DNA of 64,000 nt from Rutpela maculata. Taxonomy: Eukaryota; Arthropoda; Insecta; Coleoptera; Cerambycidae. The position numbers and the translations under genes are program-made. Of the stretch, positions 1 to 11,178 are shown one piece after another. How positions within the stretch are numbered: position 1 is the stretch's first letter; the number at the start of each line of letters is the position of its first letter. Under the pieces are notes generated by a model that was not told the origin of the DNA, ran no database searches, and saw only the letters and a program-made list of their open reading frames with translations. The DNA lies in assembly GCA_936432065.2 (NCBI GenBank), contig OW386288.2:15922706-15986705 (forward strand), in the 5' to 3' direction.

Positions 1-187
1 GAATATGTTGATTTTTCAGCTAAAAAATGTATATTTTCGACGGTTTATAACGGTGATATTTTAATTAATTTTTATCCTAGAGAAATAAAAAAAAAAACAA
101 AATGTTCAGTAATAAAAACCTGAATATTTGTACTCTATTTGCGTACCTATCTTCTTTAGTTTTTTAATTATTGTGAAAAAATAAATA

Positions 188-2089
188 GACCAGGGTCGAT
201 AATTTTTGAGATCAAAAAAAATTATAGTAGGATGAAACCCATTGGAAAAGGTAGAGAATATAACAAAAATGAAAGGAAAAATAATTTACGGGCGATCTGA
301 GGTCGGGAAGGGGAAGGGGGTGAGTTTTTAAACGGTTTATCTCGATTTCCGGCAAAACTACAAGTCCTATGAAAAAAAGTTAAATGGCAAAGTTGTAGGT
401 AATAAAAATATCTACAACTTTTGTTTTTACACTTTTTTCACATAACCTCAAAATTTATGTGAAAAATTCAAATAACCAAGTTTTTGGTTTTTTATTTTTA
501 TCTTTTGCAAAAAAATCTATTTTTTCACGAAATTTGGTAAAAACTTACCTTTTTATGTCCCAAACATACAGTAATTTTTTTGATTTAAAATATTCATTTT
601 TTCACCTTATTTTGACTTAATATCGAAAAAGCACCCTAATTTTCAATCCAAAATTCTCACGTCAAAATATCTGCTTTTTTAAAAAAGTTGGTGGGCTTTT
701 TGTTCGTTGAAATCTCTATTTTCTGATGGTATAAAAAAATATATACATTACTATGGTAAATGTTCTCAGAAAATGCAAATAAACGAAAAAAACTCGAATC
801 CGAAAATTTTTTTTTGAATCATTATGTACAATTTTGAGCTATTTATTAAAATTTACACTTTAATTACTCGAAAACCGTAAGATTTCATGTTACATTGATA
901 AACAAAAAAATTGCTAATCGAAATATACTACTGAGTTACTTTAAGAGAATTGTGACAAATTTACTTTAAAAGAAACTTTTGGAATCTTCATAGCAAGGTA
1001 AATACTACCTGTATTTTAATCTGTACCGATCAGCTCTAAAATAAAAATAGTAATATTTTCTTTCATAAATAGTGTGTTTAACATAACATAGCCTAAAAAA
1101 TTAAAATCGAATGATGTTTTAGTACAAGATTTCGTTTAATAATAATTTCGTTTATTTTGCACAAACAAATTTAGTTATACTCATGATAAAACTGTAAAGG
1201 CTTTATTAATTTGATTTTGTCTTTTCAGATTATCAGTATGGATGAATCTGTTTGTATAATCTGCAATAAGGCAGATGATAAGCAAGTGTATGAAATAAAA
1301 AAAGCAGCTTTGAATCGTTTATTAACTTATTGGGTTGTTAATTATAATGGTATATTTCGATTAGCAATTTTTTTGTTTATCAATGTAACATGAAATCTTA
1401 CGTTTTTCGAGTAATTAAAGTGTAAATTTTAATAAATAGCTCAAAATTGTACATAATGATTCAAAAAAAAATTTTCGGATTCGAGTTTTTTTCGTTTATT
1501 TGCATTTTCTGAGAACATTTACCATAGTATTGTATATTTTTTTTATACCATCAGAAAGTAGAGATTTCAACGAACAAAAAGCCCACCGACTTTTTTAAAA
1601 AAGCAGATATTTTGACGTGAGAATTTTGGATTGAAAATTAGGGTGCTTTTTCGATATTAAGTCAAAATAAGGTGAAAAAATAAATATTGTAAATAAAAAA
1701 AATTACTGTGTGTTTGGGACATAAAAAGGTAAGTTTTCACCAAATTTCGTGAAAAAATAAATTTTTTTGCAAAAGATAAAAATAAAAACCAAAAACTTGG
1801 TTATTTGAATTTTTCACATAAATTTTGAGGTTATGTGAAAAAAGTGTAAAAACAAAAGTTGTAGATCTTTTTATTGCCTACAACTTTGCCATTTAACTTT
1901 TTTTCATAGGACGTAGTTTTGCCGGAAATCGAGATAAACCGTTTTTTACCCTTCCCCTTCCCGACCTCAGATCGCCCGTAAATTATTTTTCCTTTCATTT
2001 TTGTTATATTCTCTACCTTTTCCAATGGGTTTCATCCTACTATAATTCTTTTTCACTTTTTACCATTTTCAAAATTATCGACCCTGGTC
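188..2089. mobile_element. Foldback (long-TIR) element, ~1.9 kb, TA target site
   Basis: Two arms of about 740 bp (188-928 and 1350-2089) are near-perfect reverse complements of each other. They start GACCAGGGTCGATAA and end with its complement. Each end is directly flanked by TA (186-187 and 2090-2091), which fits a Tc1/mariner-type target duplication. The arms contain no convincing gene; short open frames in them are AT-rich chance frames. The loop of about 420 bp (929-1349) is not palindromic and carries an exon-like segment listed separately. The element lies in an intron of the transketolase gene or upstream of the exons seen here. It is probably non-autonomous. Confidence 0.85.
1229..1393 (+). 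pseudogene. Exon-like segment with CxxC motif inside foldback loop
   Basis: A pyrimidine-rich tract ending TTTTCAG (to 1228) looks like a splice acceptor. It is followed after 9 bases by ATG at 1238 and the frame MDESVCIICNKADDKQVYEI, which then runs into the palindromic arm at 1350 and stops at 1391-1393. The CIIC pair and charged start recall the N-termini of uncharacterised insect proteins that open with a short Cys-rich motif, but this is only a resemblance. No downstream exon was found. It could be a captured host exon, a relic of the element's own gene, or chance. Confidence 0.35.
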
Positions 2090-2091
2090 TA

Positions 2092-2849
2092 AAAGGCATC
2101 CTAAACAGTTCAAAATTCTAGAACATATTGTTAGTACTTAAATGAAGTAAATTGTAAATGGATTACGTTCAATTTCAATTCTTGCGGCGAAGCCATTGGT
2201 TTCATTGCTGATTTTTTCTCCGAAGAAGAGAAACAACCATTTCATTTGCATCATAACTCCGTTAGTTTTCATGCTAACGACTTTTACCAAAGTTCATCTT
2301 AAAGGTCTTTTCAAGTATTTTTAAAAATGTCTTATATGTTTTCCTCCAAAAATGTTCATTAAAGTTGATTCATAGGAACTGGGTTCCAAGGTTTTTTAGT
2401 TTTCACGCCTTACGACACTCCACTATTACAACTTACAGAAATAAAGACGACACGTCATGACATTATCAGCGGCGTCCAGGATGTCTGAGAGAGTGTTCCC
2501 GGTGTATTGAAACGAAGCTCAGTACAGGTATAAGGTCTGTGTAAAATTTGGCGCTGGTAGCTGGAAGTGAAATATTCTAGCACCTCATGTTACTTAGTAC
2601 GTAGACTACTGGATGCGCACTAGACAATACTAAATAGTATAAATCTAAACTTCATCTTTTTAGATGCGACTGACTTGTACTGTCCGCGCATGCAATGCTT
2701 CCCTTCCTCCCTAATACCGCTTCACTCTTCTACGCAGATAGCGAAAATCACACTTGTTCCTATATCTGACTATAAAAGTGTCACTTTCGAAGGAAGTTGT
2801 AAATACCCAATTTATTCCTTTTCTTACTAACATTTTGTAATTTATTTAG
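2092..2849. other. Intron/upstream sequence, no gene seen
   Basis: This is less AT-rich than its left neighbour. I see no ORF with family resemblance, no repeat shared with the rest of the window and no TIR. It ends in the pyrimidine-rich acceptor TTTATTTAG immediately before the first transketolase exon of this window. Confidence 0.6.
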
Positions 2850-3615
2850 AGTTTATTGCTTGATTGGAGATGGAGAAAGTGCAGAGGGATCAATCTGGGA
2901 GTCCATAAACTTTGCCAGTCATTACAACTTGGACAACCTAGTGCTTATTCTGGATGCCAATCGTCTTGGACAAAGTGAAGCTACACCAGTAGGTCACAAT
3001 TTGCAAATCTACAAGAACCGCCTTGATGCCTTTGGATTTAACACATTAGTCGTCGATGGGCATGATGTGGAGGCTTTAGTTAAAGCTTTCGACATAGCTG
3101 CTACTGTTAAGGGAAAACCCACAGCTATAGTTGCTAAAACATTTAAAGGCAGGGACTTTCCTGGAATCGAAGATCAGGACAACTGGCATGGTAAGCCCTT
3201 GGGTGCTGAAACAGACAAGGTTTTGAAGCACCTTAGGTCACTCGAAAAAAATACAGGAAAACTAAAGTTCACGATACCCAAACCACTCAGAGAGGTGGCA
3301 CCTGTGAACATTTCCAACCTTACTCTTTCTTCGCCTCCTGACTACAAAATTGGTGCCTCTTTGGCTACTAGAAGTGCTTACGGCACGGCTCTTGTAAAGC
3401 TAGCAAAGAACAATCCAAGGGTTATTGCGCTAGATGGAGATATGAAGAATTCCACATTCTCTGAAGCTTTGAAGAAATACGATCCTGATAGGTTTATTGA
3501 GTGCTTTATTGCCGAACAAAATCTTGTTGGTGTGGCTATTGGAGCGACTTGCAGAGATCGTTCGGTGGCCTTTGTGTCTACATTTGCTGCGTTTTTGACA
3601 AGGGCGTTTGACCAG
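2850..3615 (+). CDS. Transketolase, internal exon (TPP-binding and start of pyrimidine domain)
   Basis: Transketolase moves two-carbon ketol units between sugar phosphates in the cytosolic non-oxidative pentose phosphate pathway, using thiamine diphosphate and a divalent metal. This exon follows acceptor AG at 2848-2849. Base 2850 completes a split codon and 255 codons follow. It carries the ThDP/metal motif GDGESAEGSIWE leading to DANRLG, then KTFKGR and HGKPLG. After a linker the Pyr domain begins (ATRSAYGTAL, LDGDMKNSTFSE), with the conserved catalytic Glu in FIAEQN. It ends TRAFDQ at a GT donor (3616), phase 0. The animal protein has about 620 residues; roughly the first 150, with the early ThDP-contacting residues, must be encoded upstream of the window. 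No stops or frameshifts are seen, so the gene appears functional. Confidence 0.95.
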
Positions 3616-3847
3616 GTAATAATTGTACTAACTTAAATGTGCCTTTTCTAATAATATTACTAACTAGTCGGGGAGCCCTCCCTAGATGTACGTGCCCTCC
3701 CCCCCCCCGATCCTTGGGGACAATGTTTTTCATGTTTGCAAAAACATTTTTTTTGGTTTAAAAACCATAGAAAATGGACTCATTGCTGTATAAATTCTGC
3801 TTAAATGATTTTGCAGGTACTCTTATAGAATTTCGTTATTCCTTCAG

Positions 3848-4114
3848 ATTCGTATGGCTGCCATCTCCCAATCCAACATCAATTTCTGCGGATCTCACTG
3901 CGGAGTCTCAATTGGCGAGGATGGTGCCAGCCAAATGGCTTTGGAAGATATCGCGATGTTTAGAACTATTCCTGGTAGTACTGTATTCTACCCAGGTGAC
4001 GTGGTAGCCACCGAGAGAGCTGTGGAATTAGCTGCGAACACCAAAGGAATTACATTTATTCGTACCAGCAGGCCTCCAACTAGTGTCTTTTATCCAAATG
4101 ATCAAGTTTTCGCG
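3848..4114 (+). CDS. Transketolase, internal exon (pyrimidine domain)
   Basis: This exon is exactly 89 codons, bounded by acceptor TTCAG (to 3847) and donor GTAAGC (from 4115), phase 0 at both sides. It starts IRMAAISQSNINFCG, joining seamlessly to TRAFDQ of the preceding exon as in animal transketolases. It continues with SHCGVSIGEDGASQMALED, FRTIPGSTVFYPGD and IRTSRP, the conserved Pyr-domain segment that closes the active site. The intron before it is only 232 bp and contains a C-run near 3700. The intron after it is 3.67 kb and is inflated by transposons. Confidence 0.95.
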
Positions 4115-4160
4115 GTAAGCAGCTTTTAATTTTTTTAATAAATTTGTAATAAACTTTTAG

Positions 4161-6563
4161 CCCAGTCGATGAAGATATTTACCTACAAAAGTTCGTGAAA
4201 GTGTACAGAATAATATCCTGAAAAGTTTACATTTCGCTCGGATGCAGAACATAAAAGAAAAGTGAACAAAAATTTTTTTTCATCCATTTTTTCAGAATTT
4301 TGAAATTAGGTCAAGCTAAGAAAATATAAAAAATACAGATGAATAGATCACGTATTTATGAACAAAAAATGTCCTAACAAAATTTATCGCTAATGCCAAG
4401 GTTTTCCCGTAAAAAATAGTCAAGTGTAACGTTATAACTCGGAGCGAGGTACATGCGTGTGCGCGCTTGAATACGCATGATTATGACACCGACGCACTGA
4501 ATTACATGTCACTAAATCAGAATTTGTTCTATCTATATGAGTGTTGGTTCATTTAAAAGATGGAAATTGTAGCTTTCTGATGCATTTTTGTTTTAAACAA
4601 TACAAGCAAAGGTGGATGGGAAAAATATACTTATACAGTAACGGAAAGTGTACGTATTGGGTTGGCAATAAGAGCAAGCGAGAGAGCGGCAAGTGAAAGC
4701 GAAGAATGCAATCGTGTACATGCCTCTTGATGGGTGTGTCCACTCATTACCTCTGGTTATAACGCCCTGTCTCTCTTGGGGTTATTTAAAATGAATTCTA
4801 AATAAATAAAAATACGAAATTAACAATAAACTAATTTATTAACAAAGTGGTAGAGCAAATGAGAATAACACTACAGGGTATGGGCGAATAAATTTGTGCT
4901 AACGAATAAAGAAGTACAAACAAATAATCAAACAAATGCACAGATATACGGAGAGACAGACATAATGGTATAAAATACAAAAGATAAATAGGTAAAACGT
5001 AATAAAGGGAGATTGGCCAATTCCGCAAAAAAAAACTATTAATAATAAATAAATGATTGTTCATTCACTTATCAGAATTATTTTCCGAGCAAATTATCCA
5101 AGAATGAGCAATTAAATATTTATTTAAGTTTAAATGCAAAAACAAGCTAGAAGACTTAACTAAAAGGTACAAATGGGAGTATTTATACACCCACAAAAAT
5201 TTACGTAATTCCTCGAACGAAATACGTAAAGATAAATTTTAATATTAAACATATAGCACTCCAAAAGTAAATTTGAGTGTTTAGTCGAGATAAAAAATTA
5301 GCAAGTACAAATTAAGCTTGTTTGCAGTGTTCATGAAAACGTAAAGGTAACGAACACGCACTTCACTGTGATCAACTTGATAAACTACTGGCTCAAATCT
5401 TCCCAAATTGATGACTCGTGCATAAACAGGAAAATATAAAGTTCAGATCGGTACTTACATAAGTTCACTTTGGACATTACCCATAAAACTGCAATCCTAT
5501 TTAAAGTTGAAAATGTAGATTGAACGCACTATTATTTAGCCACTTTTAGGTAGATATTACACATAACAATACTTATTTAGAATGTACAGCTCGCAAAAGC
5601 TCACATAATCTGGCTGTCAAATTCCTTAACCAGCTTAAACGAAGGAAAGAGACTAAATAAATAATTAATTTATAATTTTTATGGTTTAACTAAACCATTT
5701 AAATTCTGGAACTTTTAATATCTTCACTCAAATTTGGTTAAAAGATTGACTGTGTCTCGCTCAAGGCGGCCGTAGAAGTCCTTCTCTATCATGTCTGCCG
5801 CTTGGTTCGGTATTTATCTCTTCCCCCACTAGTAGTCGAAATACCTCTAGTCCTTAAACCCGCGAATTTAAACTATGGTTTCTCATTGGAGGAAAGGCAT
5901 TATTTTCAAATGTTTACCAGTAAAGCCGAGAACTAGGCGACGGTTACGTTACCTTCTAGAACCTTACAGTAGCGGCGATAATTTATTTTTTAAGAGGTAA
6001 CAAAATAGGTAATTTATGTACGGAAAATACGAAATAATGTAATTTAAGGGCTTTTATGCCTATGAATAAAAATGACCGTTACATGGTAGAGTACTGGTAG
6101 ACGTCTTTATTGTGGGCGGTCAGTTAATAGCGCAATGCCAAACGAAGGACTTTCTGGTACTGTATATATTATCACGCCCGAACGCAATCGTCGCAATAAA
6201 AAATATAGAAAAAATTAAAAGAGCTTCAAAAAAATTCCGTAGTATGCATTTAACCGTGCGCTTGGTCGCGCAGTGTGACGAAGTTATTTCACTATTTTTT
6301 TCCAGGAATACCATGGCTTTAGCGATAAATTATATTAGAACATTTTTTGTTCAGAAACACGTGATCTATCCACCTGTATTTTTTGTTTCCATCTTGACTT
6401 AATTTAAAAATTTTGAAAAAATAGATAAAAAAATTTTTTCACTTTTTTTTATGCGGAATGTAAACTTTTCTATACACTTCCACGAACTCATTAAAAAAAA
6501 AATTATTCAGTTTGCAAGTTTTTGTTGTTTGTTTCACTATAAAATGTTCTCTGTCGTCTGGGC
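4161..6563. mobile_element. TIR element A (TA-flanked), carries a nested element
   Basis: Inverted ends begin GCCCAGTCGA on the left and finish TCTGGGC on the right, flanked by TA (4159-4160 and 6564-6565). Subterminal parts match a second copy at 25377-26765, for example the blocks near 4500-4635 and 6163-6400. It sits in the last transketolase intron. No intact transposase frame is visible, so it is probably a non-autonomous Tc1/mariner-like relative. Most of its excess length is the nested insertion at 4636-6162. Confidence 0.75.
4636..6162. mobile_element. Nested TIR element with CAGTA ends
   Basis: This 1,527-bp insertion is absent from copy B (25377-26765). The ends are inverted: CAGTAACGGAAAGT at the left and, read on the other strand, CAGTACCAGAAAGT at the right. 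TA is duplicated at both sides (4634-4635 and 6163-6164). Removing the insertion and one TA recreates the exact junction seen in copy B (ACTTATATATATT). No transposase is recognisable inside. Its superfamily is unassigned, although TA target choice suggests Tc1/mariner. Confidence 0.75.
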
Positions 6564-6565
6564 TA

Positions 6566-7310
6566 TTTACTATTTAAGTTTCTTTTATAAAAATACTAAA
6601 CATAAAAGGATCCCCTAAATTAAGAATAATTTGTATTGTGCTCCTGTCTTATGTTCTTGTCTACATATAATAAGGATTGTATAGGTAGGGCACAATGATT
6701 TTTTTTTTTAAATTTATTTATTCATTCAGGGTAGGCTGCATTTCGAAACAGTTTGCAACTGGAGTTATCAGACTTCTAGAAAATTCTTGATATTTTTTAC
6801 GTTTCTCCTTCTACCGAAAATCAGTCTGGCATTAATTTAGCAACGGAATTTATGTCTGGCGAATGAATTATAGTTTGTCTGATAGTTAAAAAATAACAAA
6901 TCAAAATTTCAGCTTTGCTAAAATAACTTGAAAATATACTTTTTTAATTATAAATCAGGGTTTGGCAGGGTTAACAACGGTGAAACTGATAATGATTTAG
7001 TATCACGAATAGTTAACAAAAAAAAAATGATACCAAAAGTCATGCTATTATCATATAATTTTGTAATTTTTTCAACTGTATAGCCGCTACTCTCATAGGT
7101 AAACGCAACGTCTCCAGTCAGCCAGACCATCCTCATGCCTACTACACCATAAGAAAGGAGGGGATATAAAAGAATGAACCTTGCTAAAATCAAGTGACAA
7201 ACATTTTGCTAGCTCTAATACTATTATTCAGCTTTATCTTTTGTACCAGACTCCATAGTCTTAATAAGGGCTCCTTAGTATTATAGCTATCTATCTTTGG
7301 TTTCTCCTCC
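6566..7310. other. Intronic AT-rich sequence, nothing recognised
   Basis: This is the rest of the last transketolase intron between element A and a LINE scrap. It contains homopolymer runs and a short degenerate open frame without family features. I see no promoter or RNA gene. Confidence 0.6.
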
Positions 7311-7535
7311 TTAAATAGTTGGAATCTCAGACTGGCTTACGGAAAGTCCTTCCTCACTACACCACCTGTCGACAATGTTTAGGGCTCTATGTGAATGCTC
7401 TAAAAACGTGTTTGCAAGTCGGCCCTTGACTACAATCGCTAGAACGTCAGCATATCCTAGGCAGTAAAAGCCTTCTGCGGAATTTTTTCGGAGGAGTTCG
7501 TCAACAAGGGTTGCACACAGCAGTGGAGATAATAC
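7311..7535 (-). pseudogene. LINE reverse-transcriptase fragment (R1/I-like) in intron
   Basis: Read on the minus strand this encodes a decayed RT palm: VLSPLLCATLVDELL, then GYADVLAIVV, and LNIVDRWCSEEGLSV, ending at TAA (7311-7313). The normal catalytic YADD is YADV here, so the copy cannot be active. The order of motifs matches the larger copies at 22.9-24.4 kb and 63.4-63.7 kb. It is an old, 5'- and 3'-truncated insertion in antisense orientation to transketolase. Confidence 0.8.
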
Positions 7536-7783
7536 TCATGCTTGCCTCAGTGGTAGCTTCTAGGATGGCTTTAATCCAATGGCAGAGTATTGTCTTCATT
7601 CGTTAAGAGATTGCGTTGTCGCGTTTTGGACACTTCTTCTATAGGTATACCCAAATAACGTTGTTCAATAATTATGAAATTAGAAATATGTAATTAAATC
7701 AATGAATAGAAGATATAATTCTTAAAAATTTATATATCTTATTTTAAACCCAATAATTATAACGAATTGTGCTTTGGTTTCAG

Positions 7784-8185
7784 ATCGGCAAAGCTAATAT
7801 CGTTTACTCCGGCAAGAATGACCAACTTCTGATCATCGCCGGTGGTATTACTCTTCATGAATCTCTAATCGCTGCTCCACAGTTAGCCGAGAAAGGTATT
7901 AGCGTTAGGATACTAGATCTGTTCACCATCAAACCAATCGACAAGGCTGCTATTATCAAAAACGCCAACGAGACCGGAAGGAAGATCCTGGTTGTCGAAG
8001 ATCATTACTTTGAAGGTGGTATCGGGGAAGCTGTACTGTCAGCTCTCGCTGAAGAGACGAATATATACGTCAAACATGTTGCTATACCAAGGGTACCACG
8101 TTCTGGTACCCCTGCTGAAGTACTGGAATACTACGGAATCAATGCAAAACACATCATTGGTTATGTCCAAGCATTAGTGAAATAA
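7784..8185 (+). CDS. Transketolase, last coding exon (C-terminal domain)
   Basis: This exon begins after acceptor TTTCAG (to 7783), phase 0, and ends at TAA 8183-8185: 133 codons plus stop. It encodes the C-terminal domain with IAGGITLHESL, VRILDLFTIKPID, VVEDHYFEGGIGEAV and PRVPRSGTPAEVLEYYGI, all matching animal transketolases in order and spacing. Together the three exons give 477 residues, equal to the expected C-terminal three quarters of the enzyme. The frame is clean despite the transposon-rich intron before it. Confidence 0.95.
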   Translation: MGKANIVYSGKNDQLLIIAGGITLHESLIAAPQLAEKGISVRILDLFTIKPIDKAAIIKNANETGRKILVVEDHYFEGGIGEAVLSALAEETNIYVKHVAIPRVPRSGTPAEVLEYYGINAKHIIGYVQALVK

Positions 8186-8266
8186 TTTTTATTATTATAA
8201 CACATGGTTACTATTAAACAATTGGTACTTTTTTAGTTATTGTTTTATTTTCATTTCTGCTAGATA

Positions 8267-8272
8267 AATAAA
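8267..8272 (+). terminator. Poly(A) signal of transketolase
   Basis: AATAAA lies 81 bases after the stop codon, in a T-rich 3' UTR, and is the first consensus hexamer downstream of the coding region. Cleavage would be expected some 10-30 bases later. Confidence 0.6.
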
Positions 8273-8411
8273 TTAAGTCAGGTGGCACACAGAGTGTAGA
8301 AGATCTTTAACGTTAAATGATTAAATATATTTTTTACGGATTATTTGATGCTTTTGTAGTTCTTATGAAATTTTACCTAGTAAAATAGAGTATATACTTA
8401 GAAATTATATA

Positions 8412-9660
8412 CAGTGTGTCCCCGGATGGAGTTGACAAGAGGAAAAACATCTATATTATTGAGTTTACGACAAAAAGTCATTCTTTATAAAAAATTCTGC
8501 TTGTCGAAAAAATGAATTTACCATACAAAAATTTTAGATCAGATGTACCGGGTGTTAATAAATTAAGAAAACATCAAAATTCCTCAAGAGGGAAGTACCT
8601 TTATATTATTTTGGAGAAAATGTTTATAAAGCAAAGTTGTTTATAATCCAAAATAAATCCTAAATACAAATTAAGATGTCTAAATTTTGAATTTACATTT
8701 ATGTCAACTTACATTTTTTTTCAAACACTAACATAACATAACAACATTAACTTCAACGATTGTGGAAAAACAATTTATTCTACATAGCCTTCTCCAACCT
8801 CAACACATTTCTACATCCTTTTAATAAATTCACCTTAGACCTTACGAATGGTTGAGGGTACATTCACTTCATTCACCGCGTCTTGTATTCGTGCTTTTAG
8901 AGTTTCTCGATCATGCGGCAGGTCATCTGCATAAACTTTCTGTTTTAAAACTCCCCACAGAAAAAAATCGATTGGTGTAAGGTCTGGTGATCTTGCAGAA
9001 AAAAATAATTGGAGCATATCTTCCCATCCATCTGGCTCCAAAGTGATCTGTCAACGACTGCCGTACCAAAACTGAGGAATGAGCTGGGAAACCGTCTTGC
9101 TGTCAAAAAATGTTACGCCTTACTTCCGGTTGCAGTGTTTATAAATGGCAATACAAAGTTTTCCAAAAGGTCCAAATAAACATGCTGATTTAAATTTTCT
9201 GATAAGAAATATGGACAAAGATTCGATCATAAAAAATCCCACACCATACATTCACTTTTTTATAACGTTGACTTCGTTTGTGAATGACATTGTTTGGACT
9301 TTCAAAAGCCCAATAACGACTGTTTTGTGATGAAACGTAGCCATTGGTACAAAATGGTGCTTCGTCAGTAAAAAAAAAACATTCTGTGGAAACTTCTATC
9401 TACGAGGTAATTCTCACCGACCCATAAACAAAAATCCAATCGCTTCTCTTCATCTTCATTTGCAAGTGTATGTCTGAACCTTGGCTTAAACGGTCGAACT
9501 TTGTTTTCGACATAAATTCTCTGTAAATGACTTTTACTTACTTCCAGCCTTTGTGAGTGTTTCCGTAAAGATAATTTCGGGTTTTCTATTACTGAATTTA
9601 TTGCCAAAAGTGTTGCCGCATCGTCTTCATTGTACTTTTTCTTGACATCCAATACAGATC
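8412..9660 (-). mobile_element. Decayed DD41D mariner-like element
   Basis: The left end reads TACAGTGTGTCCCC, the same TA-CAGTGTGT terminus as the two elements downstream (10484 and 11173). It encloses a broken transposase gene on the minus strand. I could not find the matching right terminus, so the element is probably truncated near 9.66 kb. Confidence 0.65.
8835..9652 (-). pseudogene. DD41D-type Tc1/mariner transposase pseudogene
   Basis: The minus-strand reading gives an HTH region (LSLRKHSQRLEVSKSHLQRI, then PFKPRFRHTL and LDFCLWVGENYL). A frame change at a T/A run near 9373 follows, then FFTDEAPFCTNG with the first catalytic Asp, WAFESPNN and VNVWCGIF. A stop and a damaged middle come next. 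It closes with ARSPDLTPIDFFLWG, the third-Asp motif. The middle Asp motif is lost or scrambled. The family is the same as the intact gene at 12142-13200. It is dead. Confidence 0.85.
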
Positions 9661-10360
9661 CAGTTTAATTGAATTTTTTTACAAGTTTGCGCAATGATTG
9701 GCGTAATACCGCTGTGTTAGGGAACTTTTGGTGGAAAAGGTTAATTGCATAATATCGATAAAAGACGCCTCCAATCCCATAACATTTGATCAAATAAATT
9801 CTTTCTTGTTTGGTAATAGTATATTACGTAATGAGTGATGCAAGAAGCATATTACGCACGAATGGAAAAGTTACGCACGATGCCGCGTAGCGGCGAGTGC
9901 GTAATTGCCTTACAACTCGAATTATGTACTATACTTTACCTACGATCATATATATTTAGTTATTTAGTAAAATCTGGATTTAGTTTACTAGTCAACAATA
10001 TTATTCCACAAATATTATGTCAGTTTTGATAGCGTTTGAAAATTACGTAAGGGCATTTGTTTTTTTAAACCCCGCGTTAGCGATATAAGCCACCTATAAT
10101 TGCGTGTCCCGTGCGTTTTGTTCACCGTGCGATTTGCTTACAGTGCGTTTTGTTTACAATATGTAAAATTCAACTTACATAGATGGCAGGTAGTGTATTT
10201 TTTACTATTTACAGTAGTGATCGTAGGTAAACATTTTTTAAATAATCAACAGAATACTAATAAATGCAGATGTACGATTCTACACAATGTCACAATGACG
10301 TTTGTCAGTTCAATATTATCGACAGCACACTCTGTTTCTTAATTTGAATTCTTATTCATA
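9661..10360. other. Intergenic, no gene recognised
   Basis: AT-rich sequence with a GC-richer patch near 9850-9900 and several TTACG words. No family-like frame, RNA gene or terminal repeat could be supported. Confidence 0.5.
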
Positions 10361-10478
10361 TTAAGGCAGAATCTAGACACTGGTATTTCCTATATAACTC
10401 CTTGGGAGTCCATCAGTATCATAATTTATCATGATTTTTGACTTGCAGAATCTGAATTTCAAGGGTACGAAACCATAT
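10361..10478 (+). repeat. Left arm of outer inverted repeat
   Basis: About 115 bp that reappear in reverse complement at 14316-14436 (GCAGAATCTAGACAC, ATGATTTTTGACTTGCAGAA and flanking bases). With the two elements between them removed, the arms would meet head to head around ACCATATA/TACATGGT and form a hairpin. It may be a small palindromic MITE split at its centre. Confidence 0.75.
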
Positions 10479-10483
10479 ATATA

Positions 10484-11166
10484 CAGTGTGTCCTCCGATT
10501 GAGTTCGCTATAGGTGAAATGGACAAAAAATTTTCGAATTATTTTTTCATATTTGGAGGTTCACCCCAGCTTATCTAAAAAGTAATTTTGTTTTTTTTTA
10601 AATCATGTAGGCCATGACAGTTAAGCAAAAACGAATTGCATGTCAGGTAAAGTACCTTTTCTGTAAAAGATACAGCAAAATGTCATCAAGGAAAGTTATT
10701 CAGATTAAAAAGTTTGCAAAAAACTTTGCAAAATTTTAAGAACATGCGCCTACTTTGATTATTTTGATTTTTTCAATATAATTGCATTTTACGAGAACAA
10801 AATAGTATGCCAGTTTACTAAAGTGTTTGATCTAGTACATAATGAAGTAAACACTAGTAAACCGGCAACAATTTTTTTTTCCGTAAAATGCAATATTTAA
10901 AAAATTAAAATCATCAAAGTAAGCGTATGTTCTTGAAACTTTGCATAGGAAACTTTTTAATCTGAATAACTTTCCTTAATGACATTTTGCTGTATCTTTT
11001 AGAGAAAAGGTACTTTACGTACCTAATATGAAATTCGTTTTTGCTTAACTGTCATGGCCTACATGATTTTAAAAAACAAAAGTACATCCAAAATTACTTT
11101 CTAGTTAAGCTGGGGTGAACCTCCAAATATGAAAAAAAAAATCAAAATTTTTTTGAGGGCACATTG
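10484..11166. mobile_element. 683-bp near-palindromic MITE
   Basis: The ends are CAGTGTGTCCTC and, from the other side, CAATGTGCCCTC, with TA at 10482-10483 and 11167-11168. The arms are about 330 bp each and pair almost throughout, for example GGTTCACCCCAGCTTA near 10560 with its complement near 11110. The centre is near 10835. It has no coding capacity and abuts the next element with only a TA dinucleotide pair between them. Confidence 0.85.
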
Positions 11167-11178
11167 TATATACAGTGT

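Noticed and set aside
3690..3725. hAT terminus in the short transketolase intron
   Set aside because: The C-run followed by CGATCC loosely resembles the G-run end at 29278, but no partner end or 8-bp duplication was found.
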